NCBI GenBank assembly: GCA_022448645.1
Contig: JAKVBZ010000024.1
Coordinates: 1 to 59,861 of the forward strand
Reading direction: 5' to 3'
DNA length: 59,861 nt
Origin: Pirellulaceae bacterium
GTDB lineage: Bacteria; Planctomycetota; Planctomycetia; Pirellulales; Pirellulaceae
How positions within the stretch are numbered: position 1 is the stretch's first letter; each line of letters begins with the position of its first letter. This document shows, in pieces, positions 1-9,414 of this stretch. Position numbers and translations under genes: made by a program. The notes under the pieces are model-generated. The model was not told where the DNA came from. It ran no database searches and saw only the letters and a list, made by a program, of their open reading frames with translations.

Positions 1-1079
1 AGGTGTTTTCCCAACGCTCCCAGTGACATCGTGTCGCGATTCAGCCACTCGACGGTCACGACGGCGCGCGGACTGGTCGATGCATAGAACCCTTTGAACA
101 GGTACTCCTGGTCGGGGGCGGCTTTGAGCCGTGAAATTTCCCGCCCGGTTACCGTCGCCCTGACGATCCGTTGGTTGTTCGGGAGCCCCCACTTCTGCGT
201 GAGCGCGTACCCGACGGCATTCTCTTCTTCGGCGGAGAGAACTTCGTCGTAGAACATGATTTCCGCCACATCGCCCTTCCCGTCAACGCCCAGGACACCA
301 CCTCCGTGATACAACGCAATCTGGTCAAATGTAGCGATTGTGCCTGTGCCGATTTTGGCAGCAGGAGGTACCGGGACCTCCCATATTTGATGCTGCTCTT
401 GTCCCTGTTCTTCTTGCCACCAGGAACGCATGTTCCCGCCGTCGCTAAGGATTTCGGCCTCTCCGGTCGCGGCGTCGTACTTGGCAGTTATCATCTGATA
501 GCTGGTGCGACCGCCGGGAATAGTTGCCCGTACTTCCTTGGCAAATCGCCCGGACAATTTCATCGAATTGCTGTCGGGTGGGACGCCTCCTGGCGTTGTG
601 CCACAGCTCTTGGTGGAAATATACGCATGTCCGTTGTCACTGCTGCCGAGCCAGGTGTCGTGGTCTCCAGCGTCGTATGGGGGCTCAGCGACACCTCTGG
701 GTTTGACCACGATAAAAACGGTCATGCCCGGGTTCGCACCGGTTGTACTGCTCGTGACCGAAAAACCTTCCAAATGTTCCAGTTCTTCGAACCTCAGCGC
801 GTCATTACCGTTTGTCCAACCTTCCGAAACGAATGTCGGCCTGTGCGCCGCCGTTCCTTGGATCGCATGATTGTCTTGGCCGGACTTGTCGTACCACTGG
901 GCAACGTCGCTGGCTACAAAACCGTCCTCATTGGCCTTCTTACCGGCCGAGTCTTCGATCGTTGAAGGATCGGATGCATCCAGGTGAAGGGTCAGCCCGC
1001 CCCATGCCGGCCCGCAGACCAGCAGCGCAAGCACTAACATACAAACGCTTGATAGGATTCCTGCTGATGCTGTTTTCAT
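1..1079 (-). CDS. Secreted LamG/concanavalin A-like domain protein, C-terminus cut by window edge
   Basis: The gene starts at an ATG at 1079 and reads without a stop to the left edge (359 codons seen), so its C-terminus is missing. Residues 1-27 form a signal peptide with a hydrophobic core ending near AWG. The mature part begins GLTLHLDASDPSTI, the usual opening of planctomycete LamG-like exported proteins. It then shows WYDKSGQDNHAIQ, VFIVVKPRG, IAEIMFYDEVLS-like (seen as VAEIMFYDEVLS) and YALTQKWGL, which are the typical strands of a concanavalin A-like jelly-roll. A C-terminal sorting signal such as PEP-CTERM may lie beyond the edge but cannot be seen. The role is probably surface or extracellular carbohydrate binding; the ligand is unknown. 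Plus-strand reading frames here are antisense shadows. Confidence 0.85.
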   Translation of the reverse strand, partial: MKTASAGILSSVCMLVLALLVCGPAWGGLTLHLDASDPSTIEDSAGKKANEDGFVASDVAQWYDKSGQDNHAIQGTAAHRPTFVSEGWTNGNDALRFEELEHLEGFSVTSSTTGANPGMTVFIVVKPRGVAEPPYDAGDHDTWLGSSDNGHAYISTKSCGTTPGGVPPDSNSMKLSGRFAKEVRATIPGGRTSYQMITAKYDAATGEAEILSDGGNMRSWWQEEQGQEQHQIWEVPVPPAAKIGTGTIATFDQIALYHGGGVLGVDGKGDVAEIMFYDEVLSAEEENAVGYALTQKWGLPNNQRIVRATVTGREISRLKAAPDQEYLFKGFYASTSPRAVVTVEWLNRDTMSLGALGKH

Positions 1080-2077
1080 CGTCTTCTCTCCGTTGTCGTT
1101 TGAGTTACCCATTCCTCTCGCTGCCAACTGGCCCGGCTCCTGCTGACTTCCCCACTGTTACTTCACGTTGAGTCTCTTTGCTTTGATCAGCGGCCATTTT
1201 ATCACGAACACAGGGCGAACCCTAAGAATATAAATACGAAAAACCAGCACTCAAGTCCATGGACGGGCATCCGAAATATCTGTCGTTTTGTCCCTTATGG
1301 TTATGACGTCTGAGTGGAATATTTTCGCTACGGGTGGAATTTTCCCGTGGCGGACGTTTCGGGAATTGGTTGATTGGGAATTGGGATCCGCTACCTGTCT
1401 CTACTAAGTTTCATGCTTGAAGGATCACGTGAGGGAAGTTGTCCCTACGAGATTCCGATTTGTGTCGGCAACGCTGTGATCACGATCGGGGCATTTGGGT
1501 GGTCAACGAGTGCATGCTTCGGTCGCGGGAAAACAGCGAAATGGGATACGAACCGGCGCACCCGAAGGGTGACTTGTAGATCATACTTCAAAGCCATTTG
1601 AGGCGTGTTTCCACTCCACGCCGTGACGACGTGGAGTGGATAATCTGGGGCTAATTCAGTTTCTCTCGAAGCCCGTCAGGCGTGGAACAGTCGTGACCTA
1701 GGCAGCCCCCAGGCCATGTGTTATGCTATTTGTAAATAGAGGTGTGAGACTTTCCGACGAGCTAGTCGGCTAAAGTTCATTCAAATTCGATATTAGCGGT
1801 CATCTGGTTAGATCCTGTTCCACTTGATGGTGGGACCAGCTCCAATGCTGCCAGGTCCTTCTACTCTCGACCGCGATTGATTTTCTTGCTCCTTGCGGTC
1901 ACCGCCATTTGCTACATGCGCTTGGCGTTAGATTCTCTCGAACGTGATAAGGAGACGCTGGCCGACAACAAAGCAACTGTCCCTTTCCATAGGGGCTTGC
2001 AGTACCGCAATCGTTCACGGTTCGGTATGCCGCCGCGCCGGGCTATTCCGGTGCACAAGAAGAAAGTAGATACAAGA
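1080..2077. other. Non-coding gap upstream of two divergent genes
   Basis: About 1 kb separates the LamG-like gene from the RNA helicase. I see no convincing gene. A 75-codon frame at 1374-1601 has no ribosome-binding site and an unnatural composition. The helicase frame stays open upstream to 1877, but that part resembles no helicase N-terminus. The only clear structure is a perfect inverted repeat at 1610-1640. Confidence 0.5.
1610..1640. repeat. Perfect 11-bp inverted repeat with 9-nt loop
   Basis: TCCACTCCACG (1610-1620) pairs exactly with CGTGGAGTGGA (1630-1640). No T-run follows on either strand, so it is not a standard intrinsic terminator. It could be an operator or an RNA hairpin in the 5' region of either divergent neighbour. 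Confidence 0.6.
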
Positions 2078-3460
2078 ATGAGATTCTCCCAGCTCGGCTT
2101 GTCCGAGCCCTTAGTCCGAGCAACCGATGCGTTGGGCTACGAAACCGCTACGCCGATTCAGGCGCAAGCGATTCCAGTGATCCTTGCTGGTGGTGACCTG
2201 ATTGGCATTGCCCAAACTGGCACAGGCAAAACAGCCGCCTTCACACTGCCAATGCTCGATCGACTGAATGCATTGCGGCCTGCGCCGAAAAAGAAACAAA
2301 AGGCCGATGGCGAGCGACGAAACGGGTACCATGGTGCGAATCGGAGAGCACGGACTCTACGTGCGCTGGTGCTTGCACCGACGCGTGAACTGGCAGCCCA
2401 GATCGAGGGCAGTCTCAATCGCTATGGTCGGCACACGCCACTTCGACAGACGGTCGTTTTTGGTGGAGTGTCACAGACTCATCAAGTAAAATCGCTCCGT
2501 CATGGCGTCGACGTCTTGGTGGCAACTCCCGGCCGACTACTCGATTTGATGGGACAAGGTTATATTGATCTATCCGAGATTGAAATCCTGGTTTTTGATG
2601 AGGCCGATCAGATGCTGGATATGGGATTTTTACCGGCATTGAAGCGCATTGTTTCGGCAGTTCCAACGCAGAGACAGACGTTGATGTTCTCTGCCACGAT
2701 GCCCGTTGAGATTCGCCGTTTGGCACAGCAGTGGTTGACGGAGCCCGCCTCGATTCAGGTGACACCTGTCGCTACATCATCTGGAAAGATTACTCAATCG
2801 GTGCATTTGGTTGACAAGCGACGCAAGCCAGATTTGCTTTCATACTTTCTCCACGAAATCCCGCAGAGTCGGACTTTGGTTTTTAGTCGCACAAAGCACG
2901 GGGCAGACAAGATCGTCAAACGGCTCAACCGAGATGGCCTGAATGCTGTGGCAATTCACGGAAATAAGAGCCAGAATGCGCGTAACCGAGCACTAGCGAG
3001 GTTCAAGAGCAAAAGTCCGCCAGTGCTGGTGGCAACCGACATCGCGGCCCGCGGTTTGGATATCAACAATATTTCGCACGTGGTGAACTTCGATTTGCCG
3101 GAAACTCCCGAGACCTATATCCATCGTATCGGCCGGACTGCACGGGCGGGGGCCGAAGGAGTTGCGGTTTCTTTCTGTTCCGGTGATGAGCGAGGGCTAC
3201 TAAGGCAGATCGAACGACTAACCAAGGTTGCGATCGAAGTCGAAGCGACCATTGATGGATTCGAACCGACCGAGCCAGTTCGCAACGGCCACCATAACAC
3301 AAATGGCAAGCCCCGGGCCAAGCGCAAACCGCGCCGCTTTGGCTCAAAGACAGAAGCCGGCGCTTCGTCTGTTGAGCGGAGACCTCGCAGAAGGAAAAGA
3401 AGGCCAGGAAAAGTTTCGGCGACTGGTCGAGCACGGAGTCCGCATACGACCACTGTCTAA
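2078..3460 (+). CDS. rhlE: DEAD-box ATP-dependent RNA helicase, RhlE type
   Basis: This is an RNA helicase of the RhlE group, involved in RNA unwinding in ribosome assembly or mRNA decay. All core motifs are present: Q motif near residues 21-33 (ATPIQAQAI), Walker A AQTGTGKT (about 45-52), [20 protein letters not shown] (about 174), SAT (about 204), and in the second RecA domain [13 protein letters not shown] and [10 protein letters not shown] (about 348). A basic Arg/Lys-rich tail of about 75 residues follows and probably binds RNA. I chose the ATG at 2078 because [12 protein letters not shown] matches the usual RhlE beginning; the frame is open to 1877 but that extension looks non-coding. 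The small basic gene 41 nt downstream is probably co-transcribed. Confidence 0.93.
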   Translation: MRFSQLGLSEPLVRATDALGYETATPIQAQAIPVILAGGDLIGIAQTGTGKTAAFTLPMLDRLNALRPAPKKKQKADGERRNGYHGANRRARTLRALVLAPTRELAAQIEGSLNRYGRHTPLRQTVVFGGVSQTHQVKSLRHGVDVLVATPGRLLDLMGQGYIDLSEIEILVFDEADQMLDMGFLPALKRIVSAVPTQRQTLMFSATMPVEIRRLAQQWLTEPASIQVTPVATSSGKITQSVHLVDKRRKPDLLSYFLHEIPQSRTLVFSRTKHGADKIVKRLNRDGLNAVAIHGNKSQNARNRALARFKSKSPPVLVATDIAARGLDINNISHVVNFDLPETPETYIHRIGRTARAGAEGVAVSFCSGDERGLLRQIERLTKVAIEVEATIDGFEPTEPVRNGHHNTNGKPRAKRKPRRFGSKTEAGASSVERRPRRRKRRPGKVSATGRARSPHTTTV

Positions 3461-3501
3461 AGCATCAGTATCATCAAGTTCAACCAACATAGGGAGCATG
3501 T

Positions 3502-3657
3502 ATGGCCAAAAATCAAAATACCATGGAGAAGCGCCGCCGTGAAATGGAAAAGAAACGCAAGGCCGACGAAAAGCGTGACCGACGGCGCAGAAAGAAGGAG
3601 CAGGCCAATGAAGAAAATGCAGCCGATTCGCCTCCGGCAAGCGAGATGCATGATTGA
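3502..3657 (+). CDS. Very small, highly basic charged protein downstream of rhlE
   Basis: This 51-codon gene starts at the ATG at 3502 behind a good ribosome-binding site (AGGGAG at 3491-3496). The product is almost entirely charged: Lys/Arg/Glu repeats (MEKRRREMEKKRKADEKR) predict one long helix, followed by a short acidic Ser/Pro tail. It lies 41 nt after the helicase on the same strand, so an RNA-binding or ribosome-associated role is an inference from charge and context. I do not know a named family for it. Larger overlapping frames in this place lack a start signal. Confidence 0.6.
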   Translation: MAKNQNTMEKRRREMEKKRKADEKRDRRRRKKEQANEENAADSPPASEMHD

Positions 3658-3717
3658 TGTTCGTCTCAATTTTGATAACCATGGACTACAGAATCGGAAC
3701 TCAAGCGGGAGAAATTT

Positions 3718-3930
3718 GTGTTATCCAGATCTGAACAGAGTGTCCTGCGTACCTACCGCGATTACCTTATCACTCCTGGACAAATGCTTTGCTTCTCCGG
3801 TCAGGATTTGAAGCGGAACCAAACAACCCTCGAACTGTTGACTGACAAAAACCTCTTGGTCAAAGAGTCGTTCAAAGGGGGCTATTCGCTCACCAATGCC
3901 GGTTACTCAGTGATATCCGAAAGCCTGTAG
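3718..3930 (+). CDS. Small winged-helix-like protein
   Basis: This 70-residue protein has a GTG start at 3718 preceded by GCGGGAG at proper spacing. The pattern SEQSVLRTYRDYL, then DLKRNQTTLELLTDKNLLVKE, then GGYSLTNAGYSVI fits the helix-helix-helix-wing layout of small winged-helix DNA-binding proteins (ArsR/MarR-like 'reader' halves), including the terminal 'sLTnaG' wing motif. No sensor domain is present. Assignment to a family is by pattern only. It follows the small basic gene by 60 nt on the same strand. Confidence 0.5.
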   Translation: MLSRSEQSVLRTYRDYLITPGQMLCFSGQDLKRNQTTLELLTDKNLLVKESFKGGYSLTNAGYSVISESL

Positions 3931-4620
3931 AAGGCTGCGAAAAACTGCCAGAGTCAAGACAGGGGGGGATTTGCAGATCCAGTGAATCCGTCAACGAGCG
4001 CATGCTGCTTCAGTTCACCAGGAACATCCGTCCTGTCGAAACCCGCCTCTTTCGCAGCAGTTAGGATGCGTTGGCGCTTTGCGAGCAGATCGTAATCTGA
4101 AAATCCGAGAGTGACACAGCCGATGCAGTAGGTAAACGACAGCATTGGCCTTCGCGGTTGCTCGCAAAGGAATGGTGAAGGCTTTTGTCATGGTCGTTTC
4201 CTATCGGATTCTCGAGGTGCGGATTTCGAAAATTTAGAGAGGCCACATCTCTCCTTTACGCTTTGAATCACGTTGTTTCAGGCAAGTATTTTTTCGTGCC
4301 GATTAGCGTGCCCACCAGGGTTTATCCGTTAAGCTGACGATTTGAAATGCTAGTCAGCCGTTGTTTCGGATTTCATCTCCGCTCGTAAAAACATGATTCC
4401 GGGCGAGATATGAAACGCCGCACGGTGGTTCCACAGTGTCTCCTGGTTCTTCGATCTACCTGTTGCTTCTCCGTATCGTTCGAGCGAAAATTGAGTTTTC
4501 TGCTGTTTGTCATCCGGTTTTTGTCAGGTTGTCGCGATGCCTTGGAAACAGGTGGAACATGCAATCAACAAAAGGACGTTCCACGACGATTCGTGGAACA
4601 CCGTGTGCAAAAATCTGCCA
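3931..4620. other. Non-coding or degenerate gap
   Basis: No gene can be supported here. On the minus strand, 3954-4145 holds a 63-codon frame with a protein-like end (DLLAKRQRILTAAKEAGFDRT), and the overlapping frame up to about 4190 also looks partly protein-like. This may be the remnant of a small frameshifted gene, but nothing in it is recognisable. Confidence 0.3.
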
Positions 4621-6684
4621 GTGAAATTGACTTGGCTATTACTTTGTGCGGGCGTCGTCATCGTGGCTCCCGTGGTCTTTGCGAGTGCCGAGGACCCGGG
4701 CAGTGTGAATGGCGGTTCCCATCACGAAACAGCCGTCGATGAACAGTGGGCTCTTCGTCCTCTAATCAGGCCAACACTGCCTGAGCTTCTCGATTCCGAG
4801 TGGCCACATCATGCTATTGATCGCTTCATAGCCTCCAAGCTTAGTACAAAACAACTGCGTCCGTCTGCCGAAGCAGATCGGAGAACTTTGATCCGTCGAT
4901 TATCGTTTGATTTGCTTGGAATGCTTCCAACTCCAACGGAAATTGAAAACTTTGTCTTGGATCGGTCGCCGCAGGCGTACGGAAATCTGGTTGAGCGTCT
5001 GTTGGCCTCGCCACGTTACGGCGAACGATGGGCACGTCATTGGATGGACGTGGTTCGTTTTGGCGAGAGCGACGGATTTCAACACGATTGGCTACGGCCC
5101 AATGCATGGTGGTACCGTGACTGGATCATTGACGCACTGAACCAGGACATGCCTTACGTTGAGTTTGCTCAGCTGCAATTAGCAGGTGACGTCTTGAGGC
5201 CAGGGGACATTTCGGCCATCGCGGCCACAGGGTTTCTGGTAGCCGGTCCATTTAATTGGGCCGGCCATTACCAGGGTGGGACATTTGCCGAGGAAGCACG
5301 CCAAGGTGAGTTAGAGGACATCGTAGCCACGTTAGGTCAAACGTTTCTGGGGTTAACCATTCATTGCGCACGGTGTCATGACCATAAATACGATTCGATC
5401 CATCAGGCCGAGTACTACCGTCTGACCGCTGCCTTGGCGGGCGTGCACCATGGTGAACGAGATGTCTCGAACGAGACGCTGATCGAACACATGTCACGGC
5501 AGTCAGCAGTCCTTAAGGAGAATATTGGCACCCTGAAACGACGAATGGAGGCGATGGACCCGACAGTGCGGAAGGATGATGTCGAGAGGCTAATGTTTGA
5601 AATTTCCTACCTCGAATCACAGCTTGCGGGTCAAGGAAAGTTGCCCGTGACGGACCGTCTGAGCTTGGAACCGAGTAAATTTTGTGCCACTCAGGTCTAT
5701 GCTGTCGTGCCCCAACCCCCACACGAAGTACATGTTCTTGAACGTGGGGATTTTCGCGACAAAGGGCCACTGGTAACGGCCGGCGGCGTGGCTGCAGTAA
5801 CGGGCGGGCAGGCCGATTTTAATTTGTCTTCCAATGCATCGGATGCCTTGCGGCGTAAAAAGCTGGCAGCCTGGGTGGCGAATGAACAGAATCCTCTTTT
5901 TTCTCGAGTGATTGTTAACCGTGTTTGGCATTACCACTTCGGCACCGGTTTGGTGAACACACCGAACGATTTTGGTGCCAACGGCGGACGTCCTACGCAT
6001 CCACAGCTCCTCGATTGGCTAGCCCACGAATTGGTGCGACACAATTGGAGCTTGAAATGGTTGCACCGCACCATTGTGAGTTCAGCCACTTATCGACAAA
6101 ACTCACATGTGAACCGAAGGGCAGCAGACGTCGACCCGGAAAATCGACTACTGTGGCATATGCAACCACGGCGAATCGAGGCTGAGGTACTGCGCGATAC
6201 AATCTTGCTGGTGTCCGGTCAACTTAACTCAGAAATCGGCGGTCCGGGGTATCACGATTTCCGCAGCGAAATGAGTTCCAGTCAACTCTATTTCCCCGTG
6301 GCCGCTATCGGTGCTAGTTTCAATCGCCGTACTATTTACCGTACTTGGGTTCGTTCCGGTCGAAATCTTTTATTGGATGTCTTTGATTGTCCCGACCCAT
6401 CGACGCAAACCCCCGAACGTCTCGTGACGATAACGCCCCTGCAATCGCTGTCGTTGATGAACAACGCGTTTGTGTTGTACATGGCGGATTACTTCGCCGA
6501 AAGGCTCAGCAGCATAGCTGGCGATGACATCAATGAGCAGATTAAGCAGGCCTATTTGTTGGCTTACGGACGGGAACCAGATGCCGAAGAGACTGAATTG
6601 GCTGAGTCTTTCGTCCAACAGCAGAACTTGTCCGCCATGTGTCGAGTACTGTTTAATTCGAATGAGTTTTTGTATGTCGACTAG
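4621..6684 (+). CDS. DUF1549/DUF1553 (PSCyt2-PSD1) protein with heme-binding motif
   Basis: This belongs to the planctomycete-type exported family that joins DUF1549 (PSCyt2) and DUF1553 (PSD1). The DUF1549 half shows FSLLGMLPTP-like (seen as FDLLGMLPTPTEI) and SPRYGERWARHWMDVVRF; a CARCH motif (about residue 249) gives one CxxCH heme site. The DUF1553 half shows NPLFSRVIVNRVWHYHFG and THPQLLDWLAHELV. The N-terminal PSCyt1 cytochrome domain common in longer members is absent. I chose the GTG at 4621 because the hydrophobic segment of the signal peptide begins directly after it; the frame is open from 4507 with an ATG at 4537 as alternatives. It is paired with the DUF1501 gene 35 nt downstream, the usual arrangement. 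Its biochemical function is unknown. Confidence 0.9.
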   Translation: MKLTWLLLCAGVVIVAPVVFASAEDPGSVNGGSHHETAVDEQWALRPLIRPTLPELLDSEWPHHAIDRFIASKLSTKQLRPSAEADRRTLIRRLSFDLLGMLPTPTEIENFVLDRSPQAYGNLVERLLASPRYGERWARHWMDVVRFGESDGFQHDWLRPNAWWYRDWIIDALNQDMPYVEFAQLQLAGDVLRPGDISAIAATGFLVAGPFNWAGHYQGGTFAEEARQGELEDIVATLGQTFLGLTIHCARCHDHKYDSIHQAEYYRLTAALAGVHHGERDVSNETLIEHMSRQSAVLKENIGTLKRRMEAMDPTVRKDDVERLMFEISYLESQLAGQGKLPVTDRLSLEPSKFCATQVYAVVPQPPHEVHVLERGDFRDKGPLVTAGGVAAVTGGQADFNLSSNASDALRRKKLAAWVANEQNPLFSRVIVNRVWHYHFGTGLVNTPNDFGANGGRPTHPQLLDWLAHELVRHNWSLKWLHRTIVSSATYRQNSHVNRRAADVDPENRLLWHMQPRRIEAEVLRDTILLVSGQLNSEIGGPGYHDFRSEMSSSQLYFPVAAIGASFNRRTIYRTWVRSGRNLLLDVFDCPDPSTQTPERLVTITPLQSLSLMNNAFVLYMADYFAERLSSIAGDDINEQIKQAYLLAYGREPDAEETELAESFVQQQNLSAMCRVLFNSNEFLYVD

Positions 6685-6719
6685 ACTCGCGCTTGTTTAG
6701 ACAAGCATTGAGAAAACAG

Positions 6720-8237
6720 ATGATGGAAAAAGACTTTTGCCTGTCCTCAGTCGGACAGCGAACCACGATCGCTTGTGGTCATGATCCAAACCGGGTCATC
6801 AACCGTCTGCAGTTGACACCATCTCGCCGCGATTTCTTTTCCTGGGTCAAGACGGGTCTCGGAGGGGCGGCGCTGGCCGTACTGCTCCGTGAGGACCGAT
6901 CGCTGCATGCCGCATCCGGCACCTCCGAAGACCTGCTGCCTCATTTACCTGCGGTGGCTAAACGAGTGGTTCACGTCGTACTCTCCGGTGGTTTGAGCCA
7001 CGTGGATTCGTTCGATTACAAACCGAAGCTGAAGGTACATCACGGTCAATCCATCTCGAATACGGAAGGGCTTGAGGTGTTTTTCGGGAAGGTCGGTCTT
7101 CTTCGTCAGAGCGATTGGGAGTTTCGACGCTGCGGCGATAGCGGTTTGTGGATCTCGAATCTATTTCCGCACTTGAGCGGCGTAGCCGACGAGTTGACAG
7201 TCATTCGTTCGATGGTGGCCGAGACTCCGAATCACATGCCAGCGACGTTTCAACAAAACACTGGCTTTCCCATCGACGGTTTTCCCGTGTTGGGCTCCTG
7301 GATTTCATATGGCCTGGGAAGCGAATCAGACGAGCTTCCGGCCTATGTGGCGATTCCCGATGCGCGGGGATTGGCGGCTGGAGGTTCGGCCAATTGGACG
7401 AATGGTTTCTTACCGGCTCGATATCAAGGCGTGCCGATCCGCGGCCGTGGAATTCCGATCGATGATTTAGCACCGGGACGACCGATCTCAGCGGCCAGCG
7501 AGCAGGCCAGCCGAGAATACCTAGCCAAATTGAACAAAAAGCACTTGGCGGCACGCGCTGATAGTGATCCGTTGGCGGCGAGGATTCATAGCTATGAACT
7601 CGCCGCCAAGATGCAACTAGCTGTGCCGCTGGTCGTAGATCTCGAACGCGAGTCAGCGGCCACACACCAGCTTTACGGGCTTCACGATGATGATACTAAA
7701 GATTTTGGCCGTAGCTGCCTGTTAGCACGGCGATTGTTGGAACGGGGGGTCCGCTTCGTGCAAATCATATCCGGAGGCGCTTTCGGCACACCAAGAATCA
7801 ATTGGGACGGTCATGAAGACAATCAAAGCAACCATAGCCGGGAAGCAATTCGGGTGGACAAGCCGCTGGCCGGATTGATCAAGGATCTACGCCGACGTGG
7901 AATGTTGGACGACACGCTGGTGCTCTGCACCACCGAGTTCGGCCGCACGCCATTTACACAGGCGAATCAAGATGTGCTCGGTAAGGGACGTGACCATAAT
8001 CAATATGCCTTTTCCGTGTGGATGGCCGGTGCGGGAGTTCAAAGTGGACTGGCGTTCGGTGTCACCGATGAACTTGGATTGAAGGCAGTAGAAAATCCCG
8101 TACTGTGGAGTGATTTCCATGCCACTGTCTTGCACCTGTTGGGAATCGATCATACGCGGATGACGTTCTACCACAACGGCATCCGCCGGCGCATCACGGA
8201 CGTGGGAGGAAATATTATCGATGGTATTCTTGGCTGA
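6720..8237 (+). CDS. DUF1501 protein with Tat signal
   Basis: DUF1501 proteins have an alkaline-phosphatase/sulfatase-like fold. Near residue 30 the sequence SRRDFFSWVKTGLGGAALAVL is a clear twin-arginine export signal, so the protein is probably folded before export. Family marks include VVLSGGLSHVDSFDYKP near the start of the mature part, CTTEFGRTP, GRDHNQYAFSVWMAGAGVQ and the C-terminal LHLLGIDH. I prefer the ATG pair at 6720/6723 to the TTG at 6693. It follows the DUF1549/DUF1553 gene closely and is almost certainly its operon partner; the two families are found together in very many copies in planctomycetes. Substrate unknown. Confidence 0.9.
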   Translation: MMEKDFCLSSVGQRTTIACGHDPNRVINRLQLTPSRRDFFSWVKTGLGGAALAVLLREDRSLHAASGTSEDLLPHLPAVAKRVVHVVLSGGLSHVDSFDYKPKLKVHHGQSISNTEGLEVFFGKVGLLRQSDWEFRRCGDSGLWISNLFPHLSGVADELTVIRSMVAETPNHMPATFQQNTGFPIDGFPVLGSWISYGLGSESDELPAYVAIPDARGLAAGGSANWTNGFLPARYQGVPIRGRGIPIDDLAPGRPISAASEQASREYLAKLNKKHLAARADSDPLAARIHSYELAAKMQLAVPLVVDLERESAATHQLYGLHDDDTKDFGRSCLLARRLLERGVRFVQIISGGAFGTPRINWDGHEDNQSNHSREAIRVDKPLAGLIKDLRRRGMLDDTLVLCTTEFGRTPFTQANQDVLGKGRDHNQYAFSVWMAGAGVQSGLAFGVTDELGLKAVENPVLWSDFHATVLHLLGIDHTRMTFYHNGIRRRITDVGGNIIDGILG

Positions 8238-8372
8238 ACCAGTGGTTTGTAAAATTTGGATTTGTGCGTCTATAGGTGGTGATGAACGTTTAACCATACC
8301 GATGCGTTACTTGGCAACCACAAGCATGGTTGTTTGACCAGTTCCTGCAATCCTCCAATCCAATATCAACCG

Positions 8373-8870
8373 ATGAAGGCAAAATCCATCACGCTCAACC
8401 AGATAGAGCAACTCCTACTTACTTATGAAGAGACCATTCCAGACACCTACCTGGATGAAATGGGACACATGAATGTGATGTGGTATACCCATTTGTTTAG
8501 CCAAGCGATGCGAGGAACCTTTCGACACGTGGGAATCGACCCAGATTACATGGAAGCTAATCGGACGGGCACCTTCGCATTGGAAAGTCATGTGCATTAC
8601 TTGTCCGAAGTACGAGTCGGCCAGCGCGTGGCGGTTTACTCACGAGTCATCAGTCGATCCAGCAAACGCATCCATGTGATGCATTTTATGATCAATCGAG
8701 ACAAGCAAGATTTGGCGGCCATCTTTGAGGCGGTGTCGACGCATACCGATATGTCTGTGCGGCGCTCTTCGCCCTTGCCAGCCTTTGCCGTCGAAAGAAT
8801 CGACCAGTTAATTGCAGAGCAGACGGGGCTCGGATGGGAAGCACCCGTTTGCGGTGTCATCCGTTCGTAG
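8373..8870 (+). CDS. Hotdog-fold acyl-CoA thioesterase-like protein
   Basis: The 165-residue product has the 4-hydroxybenzoyl-CoA thioesterase pattern: DEMGHMNVMWYTHLFSQA (catalytic and first-helix region, with Asp and the following His/Asn), then ALESHVHYLSEVRVGQRVAVYSRV, and a last strand FEAVSTHTDMSVRR. It probably hydrolyses a medium acyl-CoA or carnitine-type thioester in the cytoplasm; substrate cannot be told from the sequence. Start: the ATG at 8373 is preferred, with a TTG at 8334 possible. It lies 135 nt after the DUF1501 gene and need not be in the same transcript. Confidence 0.8.
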   Translation: MKAKSITLNQIEQLLLTYEETIPDTYLDEMGHMNVMWYTHLFSQAMRGTFRHVGIDPDYMEANRTGTFALESHVHYLSEVRVGQRVAVYSRVISRSSKRIHVMHFMINRDKQDLAAIFEAVSTHTDMSVRRSSPLPAFAVERIDQLIAEQTGLGWEAPVCGVIRS

Positions 8871-9414
8871 TATTGGTTTTAAAAAGAACTGTAATTGCTA
8901 GTACTTTACTTCGGAGAAGACCTGAGGGACGAGGGAGCATAGCTTCCAGGTTCCGTATGACAGGGCATGTAAGTGGGAGCGGTGGTGTGGAAAAGAATAA
9001 TCTTTTCTAGAGTTGTCCGGCGACATCTGTTTGCATGAGTGAGAGCAGGCGTACGTCGTGAGGATCTGGCGCCACGCTACTATCCTCTCAGGAATCAAAG
9101 GTGTCCAGAGAGATGCTCATACCTAGGTGGATCCAATCAAGATCCCAGAGAGTCTGGAGTTCCGATCGCAAAATGAGGCAAAAGTTGTGGGCTGATGGCC
9201 AGGGCCAATGTTGTTGCAAACCAGACTCGGATAAAAAAATGAATTTTGAGAAGTGTGACAATTCTATTCTCGCAGTATTGTAGAATATCCTGAGCATAAC
9301 GTTCGTGCGATGCTGTGTTTGACGGTTCGACATAGGGCTGAAAACTCTTTTCCAAGAGTTCACGACTTGATGATGTTATTGAAACAATTGTCCAACCTTG
9401 AGGCACTCATAATC
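8871..9414. other. Non-coding gap
   Basis: I see no gene, RNA or clear repeat here. Reading frames of 60-90 codons on the minus strand (9088-9406) overlap each other, lack ribosome-binding sites and have no protein-like pattern. Confidence 0.5.

Noticed and set aside
171..965. Long plus-strand frame of 264 codons
   Set aside because: It is antisense to a LamG-like gene with signal peptide and family motifs; its own sequence has no protein-like pattern.
1374..1601. Plus-strand frame of 75 codons
   Set aside because: No start signal, no recognisable pattern.
1877..2077. N-terminal extension of the RNA helicase
   Set aside because: It does not resemble helicase sequence, and the ATG at 2078 gives the normal family start.
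9088..9406. Overlapping minus-strand frames upstream of the PhoD-like gene
   Set aside because: Two frames overlap one another, neither has a ribosome-binding site or protein-like sequence.
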